A model generated the notes under the pieces. The model saw only the letters and a list, made by a program, of their open reading frames with translations. It made no database searches and was not told where the DNA came from. The translations under genes were made by a program, and so were the position numbers. A stretch of 64,000 nucleotides of DNA, taken from positions 2,979,001 through 3,043,000 of the forward strand of contig NC_092575.1 in the NCBI RefSeq assembly GCF_037975245.1. Reading direction: 5' to 3'. The DNA comes from Apostichopus japonicus. Its lineage: Eukaryota > Echinodermata > Holothuroidea > Aspidochirotida > Stichopodidae. This document shows positions 53,001 to 63,184 of the stretch, piece after piece. Every line of letters starts with the position of its first letter. The first letter of the stretch is position 1.

Positions 53001-56000
53001 GAGATGTTAAAATGGTTTCCAGAGTTTGACTGCTGGTGAGCCAGATGACCAGCTTTGACCACTATACCAAAAGCAATTGAGTTTTTCTATTCAATATCTG
53101 GTGACCTCAGATGACCTTTAACCTCCACGTTAAACAATAAACTTCTTCTCAATATGATTCATGCACATGCCAAGTATAACTAGATTTCCACAATTTTACC
53201 CCCGGTAATGCCAAATGACCTTTGATTTCCACCAAAAATAATAAGGATCTTGAACTCAACGTGTACACAACTACATACTAAATATGAGATTAGTCCAAAC
53301 TTTCCTTCATGAGATATCGTATTTACATGTTTTCACAATTTGAACCATGGTGACCCCAAATGACCTTTGACCTCCACATAAAACAATAGGCTTCTTGTAC
53401 TCAATGTGGTACTTCTACACACCAGATATGAAATTAGTCCGACCGTCCCTTCTTGAGATAGTGTGTTTAAAAGGTTTTCACAATTTGACCGTTAATATGT
53501 AGGCCTACAACCTAGATGAAAAATTGTGGCGTGCAAAAAGTTTTAGGTGTAATTTTTTGGGGTCATATTTTAAAAGACAGGGAACAAATATTAGATTTAG
53601 TAAAGCATAAGCCATTCGTTCAAATCTGAAAAAAAAATATACAAAATGTAGGAAATATAATGTTACCTTCTTTGAATTCTCTTTGGCAAATCTGTAGAGT
53701 TCCTGAGCTATAAACATGCCCAGCTTTGTAGCATCATCAGCAGTCACAGAGTAAACAAATCCTAATAAGAAAAATATGGAGACAATTTAAGTATTATAGA
53801 GTAGGATCTCGTTTTAATCATGACGCTTATGATCTTGTTTACATGACGTTATCTGTTCTCTTTTTTAATATTGCAGTCGACCAAATAATATCTAGAAACT
53901 CATTATGCCGTCCATCACGCTACAGCTCTAAACAATCTTGTTGCTGTACTATTGTGTAAGTAAATAAATAAATAAATAAGTAAATAAATAAGCAAGATGA
54001 TGTACTATCTGCCAAAAGTGTGGCCCATTCGTTGAGATCGAGGGAATGAAACATTCAAACCAAAACCATCCCACATTTATACATAAATAGCAGTGCAAAA
54101 ACATCAAGTTGAACACAAACTCAGGCAGATGTATTGATCTTTCCATTACGTCATGCAAAGGACTATCTGCCTATAAACACCCTCAATTTGTGATGTGTCT
54201 CTCCGCCCCCCCCCCCCCTACGACTACAAAGTAGCAGAGCTGGCTTTTTGAAGGACACATTTGGCAAAAAGCCTCTAGTCAGCTATAGTTTTGATGGCAG
54301 TTGAATCCTTGACTGCACTGAGTCCAGCAAATATTGTTGGATATGAAAAGTTTGTAGGTTGTATTGTTATCATTGTGTGATAATTTACTAAACAATGATA
54401 ACAATCATATATTGTAGGGTGCATTGTTATCATTGTGTGATAGTTTACTAAACAATGATACAGAAACAAGATTGTAGGGTTAGGGATCAGTTTAGGTTTA
54501 ATGCTCATAATGGAATGCAAAATGAGGTTTAAAATTTAAAGGAACTTTTTTCGATAGCACTTGCAGTGCAGATAAATATGGAATCAACTTTAAAATTTGG
54601 CTTTGGATAATCCGAGTGAAATTTATTTTTGGCTGTTGAAAGAGAAATATATTCAAAGCATTCCTGTGGACTATCTTCTAATTGCCACATCACAAAAAAA
54701 AAAAAATAAAAAACCTCTCGGGTCGACAGCGCCGATGTTGCTGATGATAACGATGTGCCCATCTTTATCGCATCCAATGTTTCCTCCGACCCAGTGTTTC
54801 TCAAACACCTGTGAATTCGGAATGAAAAAACAAGAATTTCTTCTTATATTTAACGTTTTTATCAACGTTTTCACAAACTTGGTCGAAAACTGGAAAACTA
54901 TACCAAGGATATCAAATAAAGTCATTTTAAACGGATATGAATATTCATGTCATATCTCAAGATAGTTGTGACATATTGCATGACTATTATCATTGACCGA
55001 AGATACAGCCCAGTTGGGACAGCTTCCTAGTGCTTATACCACTCTATACTCTCCTCCCATATCATGCCTCAAAGCACTGGTACTAAGAGTAGGTACAGTC
55101 CTAATCTTTATCTGATTCTAATTATGCTAATACAACCCTATACTGTTCTCCCATATCATACTTCAAAGCACTTGTACTAGCAGTATGTACAGTTCCAGAT
55201 TTTTGGGCTGATAGAAGTAGTATGATATTCATTCTGCTCATACTTGCAATACTATATGACATAAAAGTATAGATAGTATAGATAACATTGACTCAACTGG
55301 CCAAAAGTCATTCTCAATACCACAATATGGTTGGGGGAGGCCATACAGTATACATAATTTACCTGAACCACCCCCCCCCCCTCCACCTCACTTTATCCAT
55401 AGGCCTAAATTTAAATTTGGAAGTAAATCTTTTTAAGTTTCACTGTCCTTTTGTCCTAAATGGACTCAAGTCCATTTATCTCTTCACCACCCTGCCTTAG
55501 ATGTACACTGACCTCTGGTGGTTTATAATCCTTGAGAATACTGCTGATCTTGTTTGTCGCCCTCCATTCTATATCCTGAAAGAAATCAAGTATGGCACAT
55601 ATTATTTACTTTTCATTGCATTTGTTTATGTAAGGCACAAAAGACAATGTCAAAGTCACAAGTACAGTGTGAAGTGCAACCAACAGTTGCTAAAAAAGAT
55701 GGAAAAGCACTGACATATCCTACATGCAGAAAAGTGATATTATATACCTCTCAGGGGTGCAATCACCATCCCGGGGGTGGGGGAGTGGAACTAAGATGCT
55801 ATGTCATCCAGAGGGGGTCTAAGGGGAGGATTTGCTCCTTCCCTCCCCTTTGAGAAATGTTGGTAAAATCGAGGGTGCTAATTGATGCAAAATGCTGCAT
55901 ATATTTTCGACTGTATTGGTTGTACCGCACAGACATGTCATATATATTTATGTTCTGCACACTGTAATATTATCTGCCAGTGGGTGGGGTGAGGCTGAAC

Positions 56001-57591
56001 CCCCAACATTTTATATATGAACATGGTTTTCTGCCCCCGATGCATCCTTGCCCATGTTGCATATAGCATAATTGCTGCGGCAGAATGTTTGGGCAGGGGA
56101 GGAAGGAAGAAAGTAGGTCCAACGGTATAACAGGAAATACAGAATTTTTTTCATGTCTGGTATTGTAATTGCTGGAAAAAATTTGTTTCATACTCACTTC
56201 CCGGAACATTTCTTCAGTTTTCTTGAGGTTGAAACTTCTTGCTGTGACGGTCGAAAGAAAATGGATGCAAATTAGGAAGCTTGTGTTATATACCACAGAC
56301 GTGCAACCAAAATATGTACTTACATTGGATAAATGCTTCAGGAAGCACTAAAGAGGAAGGACTCCACCTCACCCCCCTCCCCTCACCCCCCTCCCTCCCT
56401 GGCAATATTCACAGCAATGATACTTAGGCATGGTTCCACCATAAGTGGCGCTAACTTAGAACAATTGAACTTGGTCTGATTCCATCCCCACCCGCTATTT
56501 TCATCACTTCCCCCCCCCCCCCCCATCCCCATTCTGCCCTCAACAGTCAGTACTTGAATGGCAGATTTTGGTGTAACAATGAATTTATGGGGAAAATACT
56601 TACCCCCCCCCCCTCGGGAATTGTGCATAATGTGAAACCAGCCGACCACTTACCTCTTAAAAACCTCAACAGGTGGTGGTCTGTATGCTTGTCTTTTAAG
56701 ACATCCTTTATATTTTCTTTGAACTATTGACAAGAGAAATACAGAGAAGAAAGTGATTGAAAAGAACAAAAAAATTGAAATGAAAATGATATGAATTTAC
56801 ATTGCAAAACCGAGCAAAATTTAAATTCTCTGAATGAACTGTATTTTAATGCAGTTGTCAAAGGTGACCATTTTGGGTCTTGCTAGCATAGCTGAATTTT
56901 TTTTCTCGAAACACCGGCTTCAGACATTTAGAATTAAGCCCATGACATAATTAAAGCCCCCACCCCCAGTAAAGCCCCCTCCACCACCCAACCCCCTAAA
57001 AACCTTGTTAACTAGTCATAAAACCAATGTCATTAACCCAGTCATGAACTCAGTCATGAACCCAAATTTTTTTTGAAACCATCACACAGGCTTCAGATAT
57101 TTAGAATTAAACCCATAACATATTTAAAGCCCCCCACCCCCACTAAAGCCCCCTCCATCAACCAACCCCCTAAAAATCTTGTTAACTACAGTCATGAACC
57201 CAATGCAAGCATTCAATCCAGCCATAATCTCCCTCCCTCCCCATCAAATATGCATTATTATCATATAATTATATATATAATTATTATAATATAATATTTA
57301 TGTATTATATAATATTATTATTATCATATAATATAATATTTATTAATTATAGTATAATTATGATGATTTTAAATCCACAAGACTTGTACATAATGACAAG
57401 AAAAACACCACAAAGTAGGTGAGAGTTCAAGGGAGGGTGAAGATTGCATCCTACATCTTGCTAAGACTATTTTGTTAGCTTTTATTATTCCTTGAAATAC
57501 TGCTTGTTTTCACTATTACTCTAGTTTTTACCTTGGCAAGCTTGGCCTCTTGGTCCTTGGTAAGATTTCCGACTCTCCCAGTGCCCGCCAT
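46960..57591 (-). CDS. SEC14L2: SEC14-like lipid-transfer protein (CRAL-TRIO + GOLD), complete, 12 coding exons
   Basis: Member of the SEC14L2/TAP (supernatant protein factor) family, cytosolic proteins that bind hydrophobic ligands such as tocopherol, squalene or phosphoinositides. Joined exons on the minus strand: 57532-57591, 56654-56723, 56198-56241, 55513-55575, 54715-54808, 53667-53761, 52511-52606, 49688-49832, 49171-49280, 48158-48300, 47480-47640, 46960-47072. They give 1194 nt, 397 residues plus stop, with all phases consistent; mammalian SEC14L2 is about 400 residues. Residues 1-60 form the CRAL-TRIO N-terminal helices ([18 protein letters not shown]), about 76-245 the lipid-binding domain ([27 protein letters not shown]), about 260-385 the GOLD domain. 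The start is the ATG of [20 protein letters not shown], at the family's usual position. The ligand cannot be deduced. A tandem paralogue lies upstream at 61768-62994. Confidence 0.95.
47480..47640 (-). CDS. SEC14L2: SEC14L-A exon 11 (GOLD domain)
   Basis: Acceptor taacag; donor T|GTGAGT. Encodes [17 protein letters not shown] then [18 protein letters not shown] and a tail ending [17 protein letters not shown] is identical in the paralogue at 62843-62994. Confidence 0.95.
48158..48300 (-). CDS. SEC14L2: SEC14L-A exon 10 (start of GOLD domain)
   Basis: Acceptor tttgcag; donor AG|GTAAAG. Encodes [17 protein letters not shown] then [18 protein letters not shown] and REANCAIR. The first strands of the GOLD beta-sandwich. 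Confidence 0.95.
48790..49030. repeat. Compound TA/TATC microsatellite
   Basis: About 240 bp of TA runs interrupted by TATC, TGTA and CACA units, in the intron between SEC14L-A exons 9 and 10. It is self-complementary over much of its length. Confidence 0.95.
49171..49280 (-). CDS. SEC14L2: SEC14L-A exon 9
   Basis: Acceptor catctag; donor GTG|GTACGG. Encodes [20 protein letters not shown] then [33 protein letters not shown] is the typical end of the SEC14L CRAL-TRIO domain. It joins in phase to IKQGGKVPE in the next exon. Confidence 0.94.
49688..49832 (-). CDS. SEC14L2: SEC14L-A exon 8 (lipid-binding core)
   Basis: Acceptor tgaaaag; donor A|GTATGA. Encodes [36 protein letters not shown] and [18 protein letters not shown]-like RAP and KPFL are the conserved ligand-pocket motifs of the domain. 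Confidence 0.95.
50273..50325. repeat. 13-bp tandem repeat (GTGCTTAAAAATG)
   Basis: Three near-perfect copies and a fourth diverged copy, in a SEC14L-A intron. Confidence 0.85.
50957..52215. repeat. Interspersed repeat with internal modules and palindromic end
   Basis: Roughly 150-bp modules recur, with phrases such as CAAGTTTCAT, TTTGACC-TCAAAT and GCGAG/ACGAACGGAAGCA. The right end contains five tandem copies of GATAGAGTGA (52130-52165), then the palindrome CCAGCATGCTGG (52192-52203) and GAGCTAAAA. The left part near 50957 contains GCTCATACC, a possible partner of the right-end GGTATGAGC. Related modules lie at 53040-53490. The class is unknown. Confidence 0.55.
52511..52606 (-). CDS. SEC14L2: SEC14L-A exon 7 (lipid-binding core)
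   Basis: Acceptor ttacag; donor GAC|GTAAGT. Encodes [20 protein letters not shown] then [12 protein letters not shown]. The VFD.EGL strand is a CRAL-TRIO signature. Confidence 0.95.
53040..53490. repeat. Tandem ~144-bp modules carrying TGACCTTTGACCTC
   Basis: About three units with a period near 144 bp. Each has CACAATTT-ACC, then TGACCTTTGAYYTCCAC, then AATAATARRCTTCTT-like and TGAGATA-like sequence. The last unit has a perfect direct repeat of AGGTCA spaced by one base on the minus strand (53361-53373), the DR1 consensus. It lies in the intron between SEC14L-A exons 6 and 7. Confidence 0.75.
53667..53761 (-). CDS. SEC14L2: SEC14L-A exon 6
   Basis: Acceptor tattag; donor AAG|GTAACA. Encodes [16 protein letters not shown] then [15 protein letters not shown], the helix before the core CRAL-TRIO sheet. 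Confidence 0.92.
53954..53992. repeat. (TAAA)n microsatellite
   Basis: About nine TAAA units with a few TAAG variants. Confidence 0.9.
54353..54480. repeat. 60-bp tandem duplication, each copy a hairpin
   Basis: Two copies at exactly 60-bp spacing. In the first, ATTGTTATCATTG (54363-54375) is perfectly complementary to CAATGATAACAAT (54393-54405) around a 17-nt loop. The second copy keeps most of the stem. A third partial start (TGTAGGGTTAG) follows. Confidence 0.85.
54715..54808 (-). CDS. SEC14L2: SEC14L-A exon 5 (weak donor)
   Basis: Acceptor ttcacag. Encodes [17 protein letters not shown] then [14 protein letters not shown]. The donor is AGAG|GTTTTTTA followed by a T-rich run, a poor U1 match, but phase and family alignment (...DPRG-FVYS...) demand it. 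Confidence 0.88.
55020..55205. repeat. ~94-bp tandem duplication
   Basis: CTCCCATATCAT, then TCAAAGCACT and GTACTA occur at 55054 and again at 55148, with flanking similarity. It lies in the intron between SEC14L-A exons 4 and 5. Confidence 0.75.
55513..55575 (-). CDS. SEC14L2: SEC14L-A exon 4
   Basis: Acceptor tttcag; donor GAG|GTCAGT. Encodes [18 protein letters not shown] then PPE, phase 0 at both ends. Confidence 0.92.
56198..56241 (-). CDS. SEC14L2: SEC14L-A exon 3 (44 nt)
   Basis: Short exon. Acceptor gtcacag; donor GAA|GTGAGT. Completes [21 protein letters not shown], the hallmark N-terminal motif. Confidence 0.94.
56654..56723 (-). CDS. SEC14L2: SEC14L-A exon 2
   Basis: Acceptor caatag; donor G|GTAAGT. 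Encodes [17 protein letters not shown] then LLRFLR, the CRAL-TRIO N-terminal helix. Confidence 0.94.
56895..57215. repeat. ~173-bp tandem duplication
   Basis: Two copies (about 56895-57067 and 57068-57215) share CTTCAGAYATTTAGAATTAA, ACTAAAGCCCCCTCCA-like and CTTGTTAACTA blocks. It lies in the intron between SEC14L-A exons 1 and 2. Confidence 0.85.
57260..57365. repeat. AT-only low-complexity tract
   Basis: About 100 bp almost free of G and C, built from ATTATA, TATAAT and ATATTTAT units. Confidence 0.85.
57532..57591 (-). CDS. SEC14L2: SEC14L-A exon 1 (start codon)
   Basis: ATG at 57591; donor AAG|GTAAAAAC. Encodes [20 protein letters not shown], closely resembling the SEC14L2 N-terminus. 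Upstream untranslated exons cannot be excluded. Confidence 0.92.
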
Positions 57592-60500
57592 ACTGCAACC
57601 GTTGCAATTAGTTTCGGCTGTCCTTGTCAATCCGATCGATCCAGTACCAACCACCAGTGATTCTATTGCAAACTCGATTCAAAGTTAACTTTAGTCTTTT
57701 ACAAGGCAATCAACTGTCGACTGACATTTTAGAACTTTGATCAAACCTCATAATCCCCAGGGGTCTGATATATCGAATAATTAACTATTTAATTATGATT
57801 ACTGCCAATCAGATGCCCCCATATCTTCTATGTTTAGATTTGAACTATATAAATCCTATCCTCAGATGTCGTCTCTCATCAAATCTCTTACCCTGATGGC
57901 CTGGGTTTGTTGGTTTAAACAGATAACAATGTAATGACTGTTATCTTACACCTCATATTGCTTCACCAGTGTAGAGACAACAAAACCTCTCCAAATGTTA
58001 TCAATTACAGTAGCTACTTTAAAGGAGTATTCCAAGCAACTAATTGGTCAAGCGTCAGCTTACTTCTCCTTTTACACACTATGGCTTTAATAATACCACA
58101 ATCAGAGGGGACAGGAGAATCTATCCCTAGTGCCTCTTCCAATACCTTTCTCCTCCCATTTCTGTCCCTCAATTCTCTCCCACCTACTATTATCGCCTCA
58201 CTCTATCTCCCAATTTCTGTTCCTTCCCTATCTCGTCTCTCTTTCTCCCCTCATTCTCTCCCCCTCCCTCACAGGAAGTTCAATAAACTGAGATTAATTG
58301 AAAGGCTTGCTTCCAAAACAGTTTGCTATACCTAGACTAATTAAAAAACCAAGTTTTCTTTTTTTTTAACGGCTGATCAGAATGCTAACACATTTGACTT
58401 CTGCCTGTGAGTTATTATATTTTATATTTACACAGTTATATTTACACAATTAACTCCTTTAATAAAAACAATCAAGTTACATCATCATCATTACGATTAT
58501 CACCATCACTATCATCACCATCATGATCATCATCATGTGAGATTGGTTGTAAAATCTTGAATTTAAGGTGCCTTTGGGCTTGAGACTGAACTATAAACCG
58601 TTCAATTTTGCACTTTTTTTTTTATTCGAAAGATGCCTCAAAGCTAGGTTCATCTCTAAGATTAGTTTTATCGCCTAAACCGACACGTTTATCTCGACTC
58701 ATTAACATGAAGCAATCAGAATGAGTCACACCGTAATAATGACTCTAGGTACAAGGTTAATGTTATAGCAGACTGGAGATACAGGTACAAGTATAGTTCA
58801 CCTTTTGTGTGAGTACAAGTACAAGGCTATAATGACTGTACAGTACTTGGTAGATCGCTCAACGACCTTTAACCTGATCAGGTGACACTATCTATTCTCT
58901 TTGCAAGGGACTCGTGATAACTCCCTTGGCATAACACCATCATGATCTTGTGGTTTAAGTCTCTATGTAAGGGAACTGGGGTTGTTAAGGGAACAAGGAC
59001 TATTAAAGGGATAGTACTGGGTAACTGATCAAGAGATTCATCCAAACATGATGAACGCCACTCAAAGAGTCTTTGTCTTGATCCATGAATAATACGAACA
59101 CCAACACATTAAAATCAACTGTTTGATCTTCTTTTAATAATTATTGCCATGGAAACTAAGCAAACCTTCACAAGTATGTTAGTCTATTGGGTTGACATCA
59201 CAACAGACATTGGAGAAAAATAAAGGTGAAAAAAAATTAGGTAATTTCTATATTTAAAGACAAACATCAAATATCATCTGAATAGGTCAATTTTAGCAGC
59301 TGACTGCACCATTTTGAGATGCAAAGATATAGGTTTAATATAACATACATATATGGTACAAGGCAAGGATAGTATGTTACTTACAGAAGAATGGTATGAA
59401 TATTAATGAACTGAACTAAGAATATTAATGATCTGACTAATGATAATTGCAACTGGCTGCGCTTAAGCTCAACCATTAATTCTTAAAACTTGACACAAAA
59501 TTAATTTGACAATCACAATAACACAAAAATTACCATCAAGTGTTTACAATCATTTTAGTAACGTATCCATTTTTTGCCTGATTACATAATATCTGTAGCA
59601 TATTTACAACATAATTGCTTTGTCTTAAAAATCATATACATATATATATATGACGAGTTGCTTAAACCTAACTACAGTATGTATTAATTATATTATTTAC
59701 TAATTAATCAATAAATTATAGTATTAACTAAAGTATGTATCGATACCAAATATAATGTGGCAATAGTTCACCTACTGGATTCAGAGAAAATAAATCTTCT
59801 CTGACTAAAAGTTTGAAATGGCATAATTGGCAATAAATTCTAAGACTACCCTTCCATATCCCCCCATCCCGGTAGCTATGTTCCTCTCCCCATCCCCTCG
59901 CTTCTCATACCTCCTACTTCCTCACCCCACCCCACTCCACCTGGCTTGAGATTGAACTTACCAGCAATTGGTTGCAATCAAAAACATAAACGGAAAAGCA
60001 AACGATACCCTGTTCCTGAATCTGTGTTTAAGCAATGGGATACTTGTGAACTAACACATCACCCATACTAATGAAGGAAACTGACATACAAAGACATTTA
60101 AAAATAGCGGTAAAAAGAAAAGTTAACAAAATGTTAAAAATGTACTAAAACTTTATATAGCAGAGCTGACTTCTCTTTCCCTTCGCTTTTGTTTGCTTTA
60201 AATTATTTTATCGTCAACTTGAAAAGAATTGTCTACTTAAACAATTTTTGTTGCTTGTTAGGGATGGTGAAAACGAGTCAGTGCAGAGCAAAATTTCTAT
60301 TTAGAAAACTGAAAAAGATTTGGTTTAAAAGAGAATGAAAACTCTATGATAAATGATGTTTAAATTCTAGCATTTACAACAGATATTGCAATAATAAAAA
60401 AATTATAAAAATTTTTGTGGGGTGGGGGAAGGAGGGGGGCAAAAGAGTATACCTGCATACTGACCTCATGTTCAAAGCATTCCATTTTACATCGAGTAGA

Positions 60501-61767
60501 ACTATATTGAAAGCTAGAATAGGCTGTTGGCACATTATTGGTGTTACCTTATGTAACAGTCTAATAAGGCTACTTATGCATCCTGTCACAAATTGATATG
60601 GTATTTTTGTCAAGCTTTCGGTGTATACTTCCATGGTAAAGCGGTCAAAATATTTCTACATACAATTCGTAGTTGCCACAAAGCTACATAAATTTGTAAT
60701 CAATGCAGATTCACAACCCACTCCACCCCCCGTGCCTTTAACCAACCCTCCCTCAAAACACTGTAACTTTAAAAAATGGACTAATTTTGGCAATTTTTGG
60801 CAAGAAAAGAAAAGAAAAATGGGTAGCTAAATGCATAGTGCTTCGTTAATGTCTAACATTAGTGGTTCCCCACTATCACCACTGTGCCACCCCAGCATGG
60901 AAACTTTGCAGTATGTGAGGATGTTGCACATATTATGCTATGATTAAGCAGTAGCCAGCAGCCACCGGTACCTTGTGGGGCTTTCAGAGAGATATCCGAT
61001 ATTGAAGCTATGTGATACCCATCCCCCACCCCCACCCACCCCACAATTTGAAGTACTCCCACAGATTATTTCAGAACAAATTTGACAAAATGCTAGAATC
61101 TAGAACCTGTTCACATCATCAGAAAAGAGGTCCAATCGTCAGCCGCCTTCTCAAGTAAAACGTAAACATTATCATCCAAATTTTACCGCCCTCACGGTAA
61201 CCACTTTTCATGACATGGATTTAGAAACATTAGAGAGACAGATGTCCTCTGTAACCATTAATTAATATCCTCAATGTAAAAAGACAGATGTCCTCTGCAA
61301 TGATTAATAACCCTCAACGTTAGGAAGACATGTCCTCTGCAACCATTAATTATCCTCAATGTAAAAAAAAAGATGTCCTCTGCAATGATTAATGATCCTA
61401 AACGTTAGGAAGACAGATGTCCTCTGTGATGATTAATTATCCTCAATGTTAGGAAGACATGTCCTCTGCAACCATTAATTATACTCAACATTAGAAAGAC
61501 GGATGTCCTCTGCAACGATTCATTATCCTCAACATTAGGAAGACAAGTCGACCATTAATTATCCTCAATGTTAGACGGACAAATGTCCTCTCCAACAATT
61601 AGATATAACTAATGTTAGGAAGACATGTCCTCTCCAACAATTCATGATACTCAACGATAGGAAGACATGTCCTCTGCAACCATTAATTATCCTTGAGGTT
61701 AGGAAGACAGATTTCCTCTGCAACGGTTCATTATCCTCAACGTAAGAAAGACGGATGTCCTCTGCAA
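57592..61767. other. Intergenic region between tandem SEC14L genes
   Basis: Contains the 5' flank and promoter of SEC14L-A and the 3' flank of SEC14L-B. The open frame at 57934-58335 is pyrimidine-driven low complexity and is not called. A minus-strand TATATAG lies about 255 bp upstream of the SEC14L-A ATG, too weak to call a TATA box. A GAGTACAAG fragment at about 58790-58850 is related to the repeat at 22434. The 61232-61785 minisatellite is listed separately. Confidence 0.6.
58479..58539. repeat. (CAT)n-like microsatellite
   Basis: Degenerate ATC/CAT trinucleotide array of about 60 bp. Confidence 0.85.
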
Positions 61768-61785
61768 CTATTGATTATCCTCTGC
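61232..61785. repeat. ~44-bp minisatellite overlapping the SEC14L-B stop codon
   Basis: About 13 degenerate units of 42-46 bp, each with GATGTCCTCTGCAACSATTA, then ATYATCCTCAA and GTTAGGAAGACA. The last unit, read on the minus strand, is GAGGATAATCAATAG followed by TTGCAGAGGACATC. The first half of that is the final codons (E-D-N-Q) and stop of SEC14L-B, so the array appears to have grown from the end of the coding exon into the 3' flank. Confidence 0.85.
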
Positions 61786-61886
61786 TGATTCTTCAAACAA
61801 GTCTTCGTCACCTGGTTCCAAGATCTCAATCAGATAGCTGAGTGTCTTGCTCTTCAACATGGCAGAGTTATCAAACCGAATCACAT
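61768..61886 (-). CDS. SEC14L2: SEC14L-B terminal exon
   Basis: Acceptor gaaacag; stop TAG at 61770-61768. Encodes VIRFDNSAMLKSKTLS then YLIEILEPGDEDLFEE and SAEDNQ. The final codons and stop lie inside the first minisatellite unit. Confidence 0.93.
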
Positions 61887-62994
61887 CTGTTTCAAAACAA
61901 AAATTGAGTGTTTGATGACTTGTATGCCGCTGCAAAGGACGTGAATGCACTCATCGATCTCTTTTTTTCATACATATATAAAGGTAGAATTTTTCAACTA
62001 GGAAAGTCACATATGTGTATATATAGTTGAGGGAGCTAGTGGAGGAAGAATGGCAGTACGAAAAACTAAACCTCACAAAAGTAGACAATTTTGAGATAGA
62101 TTAATCTGTTTGCTATTTCTATTCCCAATGTAATATCGACAATGGCATATACATTTATCATAATATTTTAGCTGAAGCAAAGAATGAGAATTTGACACAT
62201 CTTCGATAAAGGGTGACACCGTGAGAACCTCGGCAACAGGCAATAGATATCTCTCTAGGTAGCAAACCCCAATAGATGCTTGGGAAATAAAACTGTTTTT
62301 CAAATTCAGTATGACAATTAGTTTACGGTCCTTTGCACCATGTAAGTATATATGCATTCATATTATATTTAGATTCTGTATTATATATGTGACACGTTTT
62401 GTTTAAAAACACACATAATAATAATATAAAAATCAGCAATTATTTTTACGACGCTTAAGCGACCAAAAAATGCGGGAAAAACCCGCAAGGGCTTATGGAA
62501 TACAACTTACATGCCAGGTGGCTTCCAATTTAACTCTTTAAACTCAAATTTGGAATCTTTCAATTTAGAAAGTCATTTCAGACGGGAAAACAGTAGATTG
62601 CTCTTGGATTAAAAACCCACCTTACTATGACCCGGCCGGGAATTGAACTCCAAACCTCCCGATCGCTAAGCCTTGTTGCTTCAAATGCACCCACCTTAAT
62701 CCACTCGGCCACAGCACCAGTTTGTAAACAGGTGCATAAACGAGAACGAAACCAAAAACCATTTAAAGGACAGTGGAAACCTCGCAAGTGGCGAGTAAAG
62801 ATGACCAAACTTTTTCAACCATGACGATTTCAGGATACTTACACGAGCCCATCTCTTCGGTAGCGATTTCGCCGTCCACTGACGTGATGTGAGATTGTAC
62901 CTTCTGTACGGGCAGGATGATGACCGGGTCTTTACCCTTTTGCACGTAAGTTATTCCAAAGGATATTTCGCCTTCATCTGTCTTAAACTGATAC
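61768..62994 (-). CDS. SEC14L2: Second SEC14-like protein (3' end only, last two exons)
   Basis: Tandem paralogue of the gene at 46960-57591, same strand. Two exons are in the window: 62843-62994 and 61768-61886. They give 90 codons from the GOLD domain to the stop. [10 protein letters not shown] is identical to gene A and the exon phases are the same. The rest differs: gene B reads SFGITYVQKGKDPVIILPVQ where gene A has a basic RKNPKDK segment. It ends LEPGDEDLFEESAEDNQ. Upstream exons are expected beyond 64000. I found no earlier exon between 62995 and 64000, which holds a fold-back MITE. Confidence 0.92.
62518..62721 (-). mobile_element. tRNA-derived SINE, copy 2
   Basis: On the minus strand: head ACTGGTGCTG, A box TGGCCGAGTGG, a good B box GAGTTCAATTCC (62639-62650), then a non-tRNA body ending GGAAGCCAC. 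It aligns over its length with 25664-25863. It sits in the last intron of SEC14L-B. Confidence 0.82.
62843..62994 (-). CDS. SEC14L2: SEC14L-B penultimate exon (GOLD domain)
   Basis: Acceptor ttgcag; donor T|GTAAGT. Encodes [16 protein letters not shown] then KGKDPVIILPVQKVQSHI and VDGEIATEEMGS. The 152-nt length keeps the same 1/1 phase as the gene A exon of 161 nt. Confidence 0.93.
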
Positions 62995-63184
62995 CTGCAA
63001 AAAAAAAAGGAATTTGTGACGATTGTTATGTCGATGAAAACGTGATCGAAGCGACTTGAGTTTAATTGTCTGAAAAATTTGTTTACCAGATTCTGCATTG
63101 AAAAAATGTGAAACCTGCGAGAGATAACAAATTATATTTCGTTTTAAGGTAAATTTTATGAATACATTTGGCAGCAACAGTTTA

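Noticed and set aside
57934-58335. 133-residue open frame on the plus strand
   Set aside because: Composition follows the pyrimidine-rich DNA (Ser, Leu, Pro). No domain, no family resemblance.
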